NCBI GenBank assembly: GCA_002700385.1
Contig: PADC01000004.1
Location: 1-64,000, forward strand
DNA from: Cycloclasticus sp.
GTDB taxonomy: Bacteria; Pseudomonadota; Gammaproteobacteria; Methylococcales; Cycloclasticaceae
Direction of reading: 5' to 3'
Length of the DNA: 64,000 nucleotides
Shown: piece after piece, positions 47,083 through 56,424 of the stretch
Position numbering within the stretch: the first letter of the stretch is position 1
Layout: each line of letters starts with the position of its first letter
Position numbers and translations under genes: made by a program
The notes under the pieces: generated by a model
Seen by the model: only the letters and a program-made list of their open reading frames with translations
Told to the model about the DNA's origin: nothing
Databases searched by the model: none

Positions 47083-47257
47083 CGTTGTGCTCTCCGGTTT
47101 TTAAATGATATGCCATGGGAAGGCAGAAAATGACTTTAAGGGAGGCGTGTTGTCTTACAGTATTGCATAGCTTGTGACGGCTATTGCGAATACGCAGCTA
47201 TTAGGCAGCCCTTAAAAAATAGTTGTTTTTGACCAGAAAAGTCTAGTCTGTATAACG

Positions 47258-47569
47258 TTAGCCGATGAAGGAGGGAGGGGCGCGGATAGAAAATTTGCCA
47301 GCAATATTATGTGCTGAAACGTAAATAGGGTGTGAACGGTCGCTATGAGTAGCGTGTTTTTTGTTGTGATAGACGTGCGTTGATAAAAAATCATCAACGT
47401 TATCAAAAGGCTTGTTGTCATCTGATAACTCAAACTCTACAAGCGAAGAGGCAGGCTTAAAAGAGCTGTCTGAATATAGGTGCTGTGCGTCACCTAGAAC
47501 CGCCGATGAGACGGCGATCAGTGTTAAAGACAGAAAAAATAGACCTATCTTTGATTTCTTAATTAACAT
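47258..47569 (-). CDS. Small exported protein of unknown function
   Basis: 103 residues. A typical signal peptide is seen (basic start MLIKKSK, hydrophobic core GLFFLSLTLIAVSSAV, likely cut after VLG-D or SSAVLG). The mature part of about 75 residues is polar and His-rich (HVYHNKKHATHSDRSH). No motif is recognised. There is no good ribosome-binding site, so expression is uncertain. It is transcribed away from the dif region. Confidence 0.55.
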   Translation of the reverse strand: MLIKKSKIGLFFLSLTLIAVSSAVLGDAQHLYSDSSFKPASSLVEFELSDDNKPFDNVDDFLSTHVYHNKKHATHSDRSHPIYVSAHNIAGKFSIRAPPSFIG

Positions 47570-47722
47570 GAGGGGTCTGATAGGGTTAGTCCCACTTAAA
47601 TTAATGGCCAGTGCGCCTAATAAGGAATACTGCTGAAGTTTAATGATATTGTCAATGGAATTTGTATAAAAACCTTTGTTGTTCGTAGAGCCCGCTGTTT
47701 ACATAAAGAAAAGAATAATTAG

Positions 47723-47965
47723 CTCTCAGTCGCCATTAAAAATGATTTATCTCATATCGGTGCTGATTGGAATGGCTTTCGTTTTATTGCTGGTGAACTG
47801 GTCACGCCTGAAGATGATTTCATTTCACCTGGTAAAATACGTGCACATAAATACCTCAAGATGACGATTGATTTTCGTGCTGAAGAGAACACCAGGCTAA
47901 AGCAAGAGATCGAACGCTTAAACTCACCCAAAGCCTTTTTATACGACCGGAAAATATTTCCATAG
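47723..47965 (+). pseudogene. Decayed coding fragment resembling small filamentous-phage protein
   Basis: An 80-codon open frame without any plausible start codon near its beginning. It reads ADWNGFRFIAGELVTPED, then ISPGKIRAHKYLKMTIDFRAE and RLKQEIERLNSPKAF. The amino-acid pattern (WxGFR...L.TPE...SPGKIRA...) has the look of a real coding sequence and recalls small DUF3653-like proteins of Vibrio filamentous phages. A second frame continues with coding-like sequence (EVDRDTL) just past the stop, as after a frameshift. It ends 55 bp before the dif site. The family assignment is tentative. Confidence 0.5.
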
Positions 47966-48020
47966 AAGTTGACCGGGACACGCTGTAAGCCTTGGCCTAC
48001 CTCACATTGCCCAATATATT

Positions 48021-48048
48021 ACTTCGTATAATGTATATTATGTTAAAT
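48021..48048 (+). other. dif: dif site (XerC/XerD chromosome-dimer resolution site)
   Basis: 28 bp with the left (XerC) arm ACTTCGTATAA, the central hexamer TGTATA and the right (XerD) arm TTATGTTAAAT. The central region and the XerD arm are identical to E. coli dif, and the XerC arm keeps the inner ATAA and CG positions. FtsK-activated XerCD recombination here resolves chromosome dimers, so this point lies in the replication terminus. Confidence 0.93.
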
Positions 48049-48180
48049 TAATAACGTAGGAATGTATCTGCACATTCCCTATTACGAATATTGAAACTAG
48101 AACCAAAATCCGGTTCAACATTTAAAAAAACCTCAGTCCTAGCATTGTGAAGGTGTTTATAGAAAAATAATTTGCTTCCG

Positions 48181-49932
48181 TTATTCTTGAACATATCGGC
48201 CTGGAGCATCTAAAAATCTTTTTTGAAACTCAAGCTCCTTTCCGCCCATTTTTGGAGGCGAAACCTGCTTGGCCGTGTCTCGAGTAGCTAACCAACCATC
48301 CCATTCTGGCCACCATGAGCCTGCCTGTTTTTCTACTGTATCAAACCATTTATCCGGGTGGATGTAACGATCTCCTTTTTTCTTTAATGAGATACGGTAA
48401 TGCCGGTTTTGATGGCCAGGTTCACTGATAATACCTGCATTATGTCCACCACTTGCTAATAAAAAAGTAACATCCGTGCGCGCCAGGTTTTTTATTTTAT
48501 AGACAGACTTCCAAGGAGCAATATGATCTTTTTCTGCTCCAACGACGAATAAGGGGCACCGAATATCACCTATTGAGACATATTTACCGTGTACCTGATA
48601 TCGATGCTCTGAAAAATCATTGTTAAGAAAAAGTTTCTCTAGATATTCTGTATGCATCTGATACGGCATTCTTGTTGGGTCATTATTCCAAGCGATCAAG
48701 TCTATCACTTCACTGCGTTTTCCCATTAAATACTCATTCAGTATTTTTGACCAAATAAGGTCATTGGAGCGCAAGAGCTGAAAAGCACCCCCCATATGTT
48801 TTGCATCCAAATACCCTTGCTCCCACATCATATCTTCAAGGTAAGCGACCTGGCTGTGATCAATAAATAACATTAATTCACCCGCTTCAGAAAAATCAGT
48901 TTGAGCAGCCAAAAGGGTAATTGAACCAATTGTTGATTGCGTTTCCTTGGCTAAAGCAGCAGCCGTCAGCATCAATAATGTGCCCCCTAAACAGTAGCCG
49001 ACTGTGTGAATATGTCGACTGGATGTAATGTCTTCCACCTGATGCAAGGCCGATAACACACCCAAATCCATATAATCTTGAAGACTTAGGTCTCGGTCTT
49101 TCTCTGTCGGGTTTTTCCAGGAAATCATGAAAACTGTATACCCTCGATCGACCATATATTTGACCATTGAGTTATTTTCTGATAAATCCAGGATGTAATA
49201 TTTCATGATCCAAGCAGGTACAAAAAGTATCGGTTTTGCATGGACTGTTTGCGTTGATGGGCTATATTGAATCAATTCAATCAAGCGATTACTGTATATC
49301 ACCTTGCCACTTGTTACAGCCAGGTTGACTCCAATTTTGAACTTTTCTACGCCAACAGGCCCTTGCCCTCTTCTGTTCCTCTCCCAGTCTTCTAGAAAAT
49401 TTTCAGCACCTCTGACCAGATTCATCCCCCCCTCTTGTTGTGTCACCTTCAGTACTTCTGGGTTTGTCATTAAAAAATTTGATGGAGAAACGATGTCCAG
49501 CAATTGCCGAGTTACAAACGAAACGACCTCCTCGTGATGTTTTGAAACACCATGGACACCATTTGTAGCGTTATGCCACCACTGCTGAGTCAATAAGAAT
49601 GATTGTACATACAACGAAAACGGCAAGTCTTTCCAAGCCTCAGAACTAAAACGTTTATCTTGCGGCAAGGGCGTTATGCAACTTTCATCGTCCTCAATAC
49701 ATTTAATAGCACCTGTTTTCTTTGATAAAAACGTCCAAAAACGCTCATTTTTTTTAAATGCTTTTTGTATTAATTCACCCTGTTTCCCCGGCGAATTGGC
49801 TAAGTGAATTGCCCAGTCCATATAGGCTAAAAATAGGGAAGTTGGAGAGATCCCCGATGTTATTCGCCCTTCAGCTGCGTGAATAAGACGATCTAACGTG
49901 TTTATGCTGGTACTAGGCCGACTGTGTTCCAT
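48181..49932 (-). CDS. phaC: Class I polyhydroxyalkanoate synthase-like protein
   Basis: 583 residues. The nucleophile box VGYCLGGTLLML (G-x-C-x-G) is near residue 320, with the catalytic Asp in GAEKDHIAPW and the His in SGGHNAGIIS. The start NFLMTNPEVLKVTQQEGGMNLVRG block and the PPWINKYYILDL-type region (here VPAWIMKYYILDLSENNS) are class I hallmarks. It polymerises hydroxyacyl-CoA to storage polyester on granules. No phaA, phaB or phasin gene is adjacent. The 216 bp downstream contain the dif site. Confidence 0.92.
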   Translation of the reverse strand: MEHSRPSTSINTLDRLIHAAEGRITSGISPTSLFLAYMDWAIHLANSPGKQGELIQKAFKKNERFWTFLSKKTGAIKCIEDDESCITPLPQDKRFSSEAWKDLPFSLYVQSFLLTQQWWHNATNGVHGVSKHHEEVVSFVTRQLLDIVSPSNFLMTNPEVLKVTQQEGGMNLVRGAENFLEDWERNRRGQGPVGVEKFKIGVNLAVTSGKVIYSNRLIELIQYSPSTQTVHAKPILFVPAWIMKYYILDLSENNSMVKYMVDRGYTVFMISWKNPTEKDRDLSLQDYMDLGVLSALHQVEDITSSRHIHTVGYCLGGTLLMLTAAALAKETQSTIGSITLLAAQTDFSEAGELMLFIDHSQVAYLEDMMWEQGYLDAKHMGGAFQLLRSNDLIWSKILNEYLMGKRSEVIDLIAWNNDPTRMPYQMHTEYLEKLFLNNDFSEHRYQVHGKYVSIGDIRCPLFVVGAEKDHIAPWKSVYKIKNLARTDVTFLLASGGHNAGIISEPGHQNRHYRISLKKKGDRYIHPDKWFDTVEKQAGSWWPEWDGWLATRDTAKQVSPPKMGGKELEFQKRFLDAPGRYVQE

Positions 49933-50084
49933 AAAATTTCCTTATATGCTGAGTCAATAATACTTTGATTTGTATTGAATAAAACGTGGTTATTCTCAAA
50001 AAATCGTCCATGACAGACTGTCATTAAGATAATGTGTTTTAACAGTATAATTTAAGTTAATGTAACTTTTCTTTAAAAATTCTG

Positions 50085-52565
50085 ATGGAGAACACATTGG
50101 CTTCACAAACCTCAGAAACACTAAATAATGAACAAGTTCTAAAGCGATTCAACAGCTCATTGCAAGGCCTGTCGGCAACTGATGCGAAGATGAGACTTCT
50201 TCAATATGGTGAAAACCGGCTTGAAAATGCTGAAAAAAACCTGCTTAAAGTACTCATTAGCCATTTTTGGGGCCCCATTCCTTGGATGATCGAAACAGCT
50301 GCTTTACTCTCAGCTATCATCCAGCATTGGGCTGATTTTGCTATTATTCTGACCTTGCTCATTTTTAATGCGTCCATTGGCTTTTGGCAATCTTATCAGG
50401 CTGGTAATGCGGTTGACGCGCTGAAAAAAAAACTAGCCCTTAACAGTAAAGTTTGTCGCGATGGCAAATGGCAACTACTCGCTGCCCGTTTATTAGTTCC
50501 TGGGGATTTAATTGAATTGAATCAGGGCGACATTATTCCAGCTGATTGTTTTTTGTTTAAAGGAAACTATATAACCCTTGACCAATCGGCTCTTACTGGT
50601 GAATCAATGCCCGTCACAAGAAATCAAGGGCAGATTGTTTATTCCGGAACAACAGTCACGCAGGGTAAAATGACCGCGGTTGTCAGCAACACAGGGCAAA
50701 AAACCTTTTTTGGCAAAACCGCCGGACTCGTCTCAAAGGCCCGCCCAGTTTCACATTTTCAGAAGGCTGTTCTAAAAATTGGTAACTACTTGATTTATAT
50801 GAGTCTCATGTTAGTTGCCTTACTCGTTTTTGTACAGCTTTATCGGGGTGTACCGATGATGGAGTTGCTTCAGTTCTCTCTTATTTTAATCGTTGCCTCA
50901 ATACCCGTTGCAATGCCCGTTGTTCTTTCAGTCACTATGGCTATTGGCGCCCTAAAACTCTCAAAACTAAAAGCCATTGTAACGCGCTTAGAATCAATTG
51001 AAGAACTTGCTGGCGTTGATATCCTTTGCTCAGATAAAACAGGGACGTTGACGCTGAATCAACTTACTCTTGAGGAACCGATACGGCTGTCTGCATGTAG
51101 CGCCCAAGATCTTATCCTCAAGTCAGCACTTGCATCTGAAGAAAATAGTCGGGATACCATCGATCAAGCCGTGTTGGCGGGTCTCAACGATAAAGCGGCT
51201 CTTTTATCTTATCAGCAACAATATTATCGGCCTTACAATCCGATAGATAAGCGCAGTGAGGCAAAAATAATAACCTCAGAAAATGAAAGTTTTCTTGTTT
51301 CCAAAGGCGCTCCTCAAGTGATTCTTGGCCTAATTAAAAACAATGAAAAAATTTCAGCGCAAGTTAACAATGAAATTAAAAAGCTTGCTAAACGAGGTTA
51401 TCGTGCATTAGGGGTTGCACAAACTAATACCCATGGTGAATGGGAAATGTTGGGACTTCTGGCTTTATTTGATCCACCCCGTGAAGACTCCGCTGTCATG
51501 ATTCAAGAGGCTAAAAAACGGGGAATTGATACTAAAATGATCACCGGTGACAATGTTGCTATTGCCGTTGAAACTGCTAAAAACCTTGGAATGAGCAGTG
51601 CTATTTGTGAAGCCAAAGCGCTGTTTGGAGAAAAAGAAAAAAACGAAACAACACTGGCAAGTCAAATAGAAAATAGCGCGGGGCTTGCTGAAGTTTTTCC
51701 TGAACATAAATTTACAATTGTCCACACCCTTCAAGACAACAACCATATTGTCGCCATGACAGGTGATGGTGTTAATGATGCCCCCGCTTTAAAACAAGCT
51801 GATATGGGTATTGCCGTGAGTGGTGCAACGGATGCGGCAAGAGCTGCTGCAGATCTCGTTTTAACACAACCTGGACTATCGGTTATTATCGCGGCTATAG
51901 ATGAAGCTCGGTGCATTTTTGGTCGAATGAACTCATATGCCATTTATCGGATAACAGAAACCATTCGAATCATGGTGTTTATGGTCTTGGCGATGACCAT
52001 TTATGAATTCTATCCACTGACGCCCATCATGATTATTTTACTTGCGCTACTTAATGATTTCCCTATCATGACCATTGCCTATGACAACACATTACTTGAC
52101 AGCAAGCCTGTACGTTGGAAGATGGAGCGTGTTTTATGTATCGCGACAGTTCTCGGTATTATCGGAGTTATTTCAAGTTTTGGACTACTCGTCTTCGCAG
52201 AACAAGTGTTAGCCATCGCGCCTGCACAACTGCAAGTGTTTATTTTTCTAAAAATGTCTGTGGCTGGGCATTTCACATTATTTGTTGCTCGCACCAAAAC
52301 GCCCTTTTATTCATCCCCTTACCCATCAAGAAAGCTTCTTTTTGCGGTCATGAGTACACAAATCTTAGCGACCTTCATTGTCTTCAATGGTTGGTTTATG
52401 CCTGCCTTATCATGGGAGTACATCGCATTGATATGGGCCTATGCTATTATTTGGATGTTTATTGCTGATTTTATAAAAGTGCGTGTGTATCACCACCTTG
52501 ATTTAAGCAATAAACAGCATCAATCGTTCCTACAAATACTTAAACAACCTCTCGGAAAGCCCTAA
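50085..52565 (+). CDS. P-type proton-translocating ATPase (P3A plasma-membrane type)
   Basis: 826 residues. TALTGESMPV is the actuator motif, the phosphorylated Asp317 lies in CSDKTGTLTLNQL, and MITGDNVAIAVETAK and TGDGVNDAPALKQADMGIAV complete the P and hinge motifs. IPVAMPVVLSVTMAIGA before the phosphorylation site is typical of P3A H+-ATPases of plants, fungi and some bacteria. ATG 50085 lacks a ribosome-binding site, whereas TTG 50097 has GGAGAA at the right distance, so the true start may be 12 bp later. It probably pumps protons out of the cell. Confidence 0.9.
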   Translation: MENTLASQTSETLNNEQVLKRFNSSLQGLSATDAKMRLLQYGENRLENAEKNLLKVLISHFWGPIPWMIETAALLSAIIQHWADFAIILTLLIFNASIGFWQSYQAGNAVDALKKKLALNSKVCRDGKWQLLAARLLVPGDLIELNQGDIIPADCFLFKGNYITLDQSALTGESMPVTRNQGQIVYSGTTVTQGKMTAVVSNTGQKTFFGKTAGLVSKARPVSHFQKAVLKIGNYLIYMSLMLVALLVFVQLYRGVPMMELLQFSLILIVASIPVAMPVVLSVTMAIGALKLSKLKAIVTRLESIEELAGVDILCSDKTGTLTLNQLTLEEPIRLSACSAQDLILKSALASEENSRDTIDQAVLAGLNDKAALLSYQQQYYRPYNPIDKRSEAKIITSENESFLVSKGAPQVILGLIKNNEKISAQVNNEIKKLAKRGYRALGVAQTNTHGEWEMLGLLALFDPPREDSAVMIQEAKKRGIDTKMITGDNVAIAVETAKNLGMSSAICEAKALFGEKEKNETTLASQIENSAGLAEVFPEHKFTIVHTLQDNNHIVAMTGDGVNDAPALKQADMGIAVSGATDAARAAADLVLTQPGLSVIIAAIDEARCIFGRMNSYAIYRITETIRIMVFMVLAMTIYEFYPLTPIMIILLALLNDFPIMTIAYDNTLLDSKPVRWKMERVLCIATVLGIIGVISSFGLLVFAEQVLAIAPAQLQVFIFLKMSVAGHFTLFVARTKTPFYSSPYPSRKLLFAVMSTQILATFIVFNGWFMPALSWEYIALIWAYAIIWMFIADFIKVRVYHHLDLSNKQHQSFLQILKQPLGKP

Positions 52566-52567
52566 CC

Positions 52568-53500
52568 GTGAATACAGCCTATATCTCTCATCCTGATTGT
52601 TTGAAACATAAAATGATAGAAGGCCATCCAGAAGAAGCCAGACGGTTACTGGTTATTAAAGATCAGCTTCAAAAACAGCAATTATGGGATTTTCTAGAAC
52701 ATTATGAGGCGCCTCGGGCGGAACAGCAGTCACTTCTCCGTGTGCATAGTCAACGGCATATTAATCATCTGTTCAATCACTCACCTTCTAAAGGAGGAGC
52801 GCTTTATCATGTCGATCCCGATACGTTCATGAATGAATATTCTCTCGATGCCGCACTTAGGGCAGCCGGTGCAGGCTTAATGGCCGTCGATCTGGTGGTG
52901 AAAAATGACGTTGATAATGCTTTTTGTGCTGTCCGACCCCCTGGTCATCATGCCGAACATGGTAAAGCAATGGGGTTTTGTTTATTCAATAATATTGCGG
53001 TCGCGGCAGCCTATGCACTTGAACACTACAAATTTGAACGAGTCGCCATTATTGATTTCGACGTACATCACGGTAATGGAACCGAAGATATTTTTGAAAA
53101 CGATGCTCGAGTCATGATCTGCTCTTCTTATGAGCATCCGCTGTACCCTTTTAGTGGCCGCCCAACGATTCCTAAACACATTATTAATAGTCCGTTAAAA
53201 TCCGGCTCGACCGGTGCAGAATTTCGCAAGATGATCGAAAAGGAATGGCTTCCTGAACTCAACGCTTTTCAACCACAAATTATTTTTATTTCGGCTGGCT
53301 TTGATGCTCACTGGGCTGATGACATTGCTCAACTACAACTGACAGATGCAGACTATGCATGGGTCACAAAAGAATTAGTCCATGTTGCAAAAAAATATGC
53401 GGAGGGGCGAATTGTATCGATGCTGGAAGGTGGTTACGCCTTGAGTGTGCTTGGTCGAAGTGTTGAGCAACATATCCGCACCCTAATGGAATTGGATTAA
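52568..53500 (+). CDS. Histone-deacetylase-family amidohydrolase (class II, AcuC/HdaH-like)
   Basis: 310 residues from GTG 52568, 2 bp after the ATPase stop. RPPGHHAEHGKAMGFCLFNN near residue 122, IIDFDVHHGNGTEDIF near residue 160 (zinc-binding Asp and His) and SAGFDAHWADDIA near residue 240 (second zinc Asp) show an intact active site. SMLEGGYAL closes the fold. Bacterial relatives deacetylate acetyl-lysine proteins or polyamines. The convergent neighbour, ending at the next base, is a protein-acetyltransferase-like gene. Confidence 0.9.
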   Translation: MNTAYISHPDCLKHKMIEGHPEEARRLLVIKDQLQKQQLWDFLEHYEAPRAEQQSLLRVHSQRHINHLFNHSPSKGGALYHVDPDTFMNEYSLDAALRAAGAGLMAVDLVVKNDVDNAFCAVRPPGHHAEHGKAMGFCLFNNIAVAAAYALEHYKFERVAIIDFDVHHGNGTEDIFENDARVMICSSYEHPLYPFSGRPTIPKHIINSPLKSGSTGAEFRKMIEKEWLPELNAFQPQIIFISAGFDAHWADDIAQLQLTDADYAWVTKELVHVAKKYAEGRIVSMLEGGYALSVLGRSVEQHIRTLMELD

Positions 53501-56197
53501 TCATGCCTGCCCTTTTAATTTTAACCTTACATCAACTATTCCCGGATCATCTAATTTATCAGAAACTGAAAAACCTACCCGCCTACAGATAGAAATCATT
53601 ACGCTATTTTCACTTAGCACTTCCCCATAAATTTCGTCCAACCCCTGCTTTTTTGCATATGAAATAATTCTTCGCATCAACAAAGTGCCTAAACCCTGAC
53701 CGGCCACCACATGATTCACAATCAGGGAAAATTCTGCACTGTTGATAGAAGGGGCTCTTATTAACCGCACCACGGCATAGAGCCTTCTCTTGGTAACATT
53801 TTCAGTATCAGTGACGATTAGTGCCATTTCACGGTCATAATCAATTTGGGTGAAACGCGCCGCCATCAAATGATCCATTTTTTTGACAATATGGAAAAAA
53901 CGAAAACGAATTTCCTCCTTGGTCATTGTTTCAAAATTCTCAATTAATGCCGGTTCATCTTCAGGGCGAATGGGCCTTATCTGAAACGTTTGCCCTGACT
54001 TTAAACGAATCAATTCCTCATGCTTTTCTGGGTATGGGTGAATCGCCAACTGCTCTGCGCCGGCTGTTTTTTTAATCGACGCTCTAATACGTGCATCTAA
54101 AACAACAACGCCATCCTTATCAGCTAATAACGGGTTAATATCGAGCTCGGCGAGGTGATCAAGGTCAACCACCATTTGTGATAATTTAATGAGGGTAAGT
54201 AGCAAGGCATCCATGTTTATGGCGGCTTGATCGCGATAACCTTTAAGCAAACGATAAATCGCCGTTCGAGAAACCATATCTTTTGCCAGCTTTAAATTAA
54301 GCGGTGGTAACGCTAAAGTTTTATCATCCAGTATCTCTACCGCTGTCCCACCTTGGCCAAATAATAAAACGGGGCCAAATGTTTCATCATTGAGCACCCC
54401 CAAAATCAATTCATGAGCGCCTTTGCTATCGACCATTTTTTGTACTGTAAAGCCCTCGATTCGTGCATCAGGGCGAATTTCTCGAACAGTCTGTTCAATG
54501 TCCAGCGCAGCCTGTTGAACCGCTTCTGAACTTCTTAAATTTAATGCGACACCTCGTACGTCTGATTTGTGCAAAATATCGGGCGAAAATAATTTCACAA
54601 CAACGGGAAAACCAATGTCTTCGGCAAATGCTGATGCTTCCTCAGGTGACTTAGCAAGATAGGTTGGGACGGTAGGAATATCATAGGCGTCTAAAACAGC
54701 TTTTGCTTCCAGCTCGTTCAGCCATTCACGTCCCTCTGATATAACCTTCGCAATAACTCCCCATGCTTTATCGGAATCAAACGTTAAATCGGCGGCTAAT
54801 GCAGGTGGCGTCTCCATTAAAATATCTTGATTTTGTTTGTAGCGGACTAAATGCATGAAAGAATTTACAGCCGCTTCAGGTGTCGCGTAACTCGGAATAT
54901 TTTGTTCGGCAAACAGCTTTCTGCTTTTTTCTGCTGTTGCACTACCGACCCAGCTAACCAGCAAACAATGATCATTATTTTGAGCAATATTTAAAACAGC
55001 CTCAGCGGCCTGTGTGCTTGACGCAACAGCCGTTGGACAATTTAGGACTAGAACCGCGTCTACTTCTTCATCTTCTTGAATGATTTGCAGTGCGTCAGAA
55101 TAACGTTCGGGCCCAGCATCGCCAACAATATCTATCGGATTGCCATGTGACCAGTTAACCGGCAACTTTTGATTTAATTTACGTAAGGTTTCAGCCGACA
55201 ATTTAGCAAGCTTGCCCCCTTCGGAAATTAATGTATCGGTGGCCAATACACCCATGCCGCCGCCATTGGTTAAAATAGCCAAACGATCTGACTTGACAGG
55301 TTTCATGGCTGTCAATGATGCGGCCGCATAAAATAACTCCCGCATTCCATTAACTCTCAGCAGGCCACACCGATTAAAGGCCGCTTCATACACATCATCC
55401 GACCCGGCTAATGCGCCTGTATGGGAAGCGGCTGCTTTTCTGCCTTCATCCGACCGGCCAACCTTAAGTACAACGACTGGTTTTGTACGAGCGGCTGCGC
55501 GTGCTGCAGAAATAAAACTTCTCGCGTTATGTACCGATTCCATATAAATTAAAATGGCATCCGTTGCCTTATCAGCCGACATAAAATCCAGCATTTCAGG
55601 AAAGCTAATATCCGCCATATCACCCATTGAGACCAGATGTGAAAACCCAATTCCACGCCCACAGGCCCAATCGACAATTGAAGTGAGCATGGCACCGGAT
55701 TGTGAAATAACACCTATCTTTCCTTTTTTAGGCATCAAGTGACTAAAACTGGCATTTAGGCGGTTAACAGGCGAAAGAATACCCAGGCAATTCGGACCAA
55801 TAACCCGCATGTTATGTTTAATGGCTTTGGCTAAAAGTTCAGTTTGTAATCGTCTGCCTTTATTATCTTTACTTTCAGAAAAACCAGCACTTATAACCAC
55901 GGTACTTTTAACCCCCTTAACTCCCAATTCATCAATCAGCTGGGGTATGGTCTGTGCAGGTGAAACAATAATCGCTAAATCGGGAATATTTGGTAAATCT
56001 TCAACCTTTGCAAAACAGGGCGTGTCAAAAACTTTATCGTACTTAGGGTTGACCACACTAAGGTTTTTCGCCTCAACTCCTCCAGCCAGCAAATTTTTTA
56101 AAATAATCTGACCGAGCGAATTTTCACGTTGGCTAGCACCAACTATCACGATAGTTTTTGGAGAAAAAAATTGGGAAATTGCATCCGGTGTCATCAT
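53501..56197 (-). CDS. Pat-type protein acetyltransferase (acyl-CoA synthetase-like domains plus GNAT)
   Basis: 898 residues in the order CoA-binding (TIVIVGASQRENSLGQIILK), succinyl-CoA-ligase-like (ISQSGAMLTSIVDWA), ATP-grasp (VVVKLFSPDILHKSDVRGVAL near residue 535) and C-terminal GNAT (VAGQGLGTLLMRRIISYAKK near residue 840). This is the E. coli PatZ (YfiQ) architecture, which acetylates lysines, for instance of acetyl-CoA synthetase. The stop codon complement begins directly after the deacetylase stop, so the two genes converge with no spacer. Confidence 0.9.
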   Translation of the reverse strand: MMTPDAISQFFSPKTIVIVGASQRENSLGQIILKNLLAGGVEAKNLSVVNPKYDKVFDTPCFAKVEDLPNIPDLAIIVSPAQTIPQLIDELGVKGVKSTVVISAGFSESKDNKGRRLQTELLAKAIKHNMRVIGPNCLGILSPVNRLNASFSHLMPKKGKIGVISQSGAMLTSIVDWACGRGIGFSHLVSMGDMADISFPEMLDFMSADKATDAILIYMESVHNARSFISAARAAARTKPVVVLKVGRSDEGRKAAASHTGALAGSDDVYEAAFNRCGLLRVNGMRELFYAAASLTAMKPVKSDRLAILTNGGGMGVLATDTLISEGGKLAKLSAETLRKLNQKLPVNWSHGNPIDIVGDAGPERYSDALQIIQEDEEVDAVLVLNCPTAVASSTQAAEAVLNIAQNNDHCLLVSWVGSATAEKSRKLFAEQNIPSYATPEAAVNSFMHLVRYKQNQDILMETPPALAADLTFDSDKAWGVIAKVISEGREWLNELEAKAVLDAYDIPTVPTYLAKSPEEASAFAEDIGFPVVVKLFSPDILHKSDVRGVALNLRSSEAVQQAALDIEQTVREIRPDARIEGFTVQKMVDSKGAHELILGVLNDETFGPVLLFGQGGTAVEILDDKTLALPPLNLKLAKDMVSRTAIYRLLKGYRDQAAINMDALLLTLIKLSQMVVDLDHLAELDINPLLADKDGVVVLDARIRASIKKTAGAEQLAIHPYPEKHEELIRLKSGQTFQIRPIRPEDEPALIENFETMTKEEIRFRFFHIVKKMDHLMAARFTQIDYDREMALIVTDTENVTKRRLYAVVRLIRAPSINSAEFSLIVNHVVAGQGLGTLLMRRIISYAKKQGLDEIYGEVLSENSVMISICRRVGFSVSDKLDDPGIVDVRLKLKGQA

Positions 56198-56424
56198 TAA
56201 ATCCTTTTTTATATTGCTATTTCAACGTTTAATTTTATAAAGATATTCGACAAAAACGCACGAAATAACTAACTTCATCATGGTCTGCTAAAACAGCCTT
56301 ATTTCATATTTTGTTTATGAAATTTGGTTTTATTGCCCATGTAATAATGAACTCCCCGATGTTTTTATTGTCGCTTTAACTCATTAACCGAGTCAACTTT
56401 AACTGTTATTTAAGGCAAAATAAT

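Noticed and set aside
48021-48048. Similarity to loxP (ACTTCGTATAATGTAT)
   Set aside because: The right half does not form the inverted loxP arm, while the central hexamer and right arm are identical to dif. It is a dif site.
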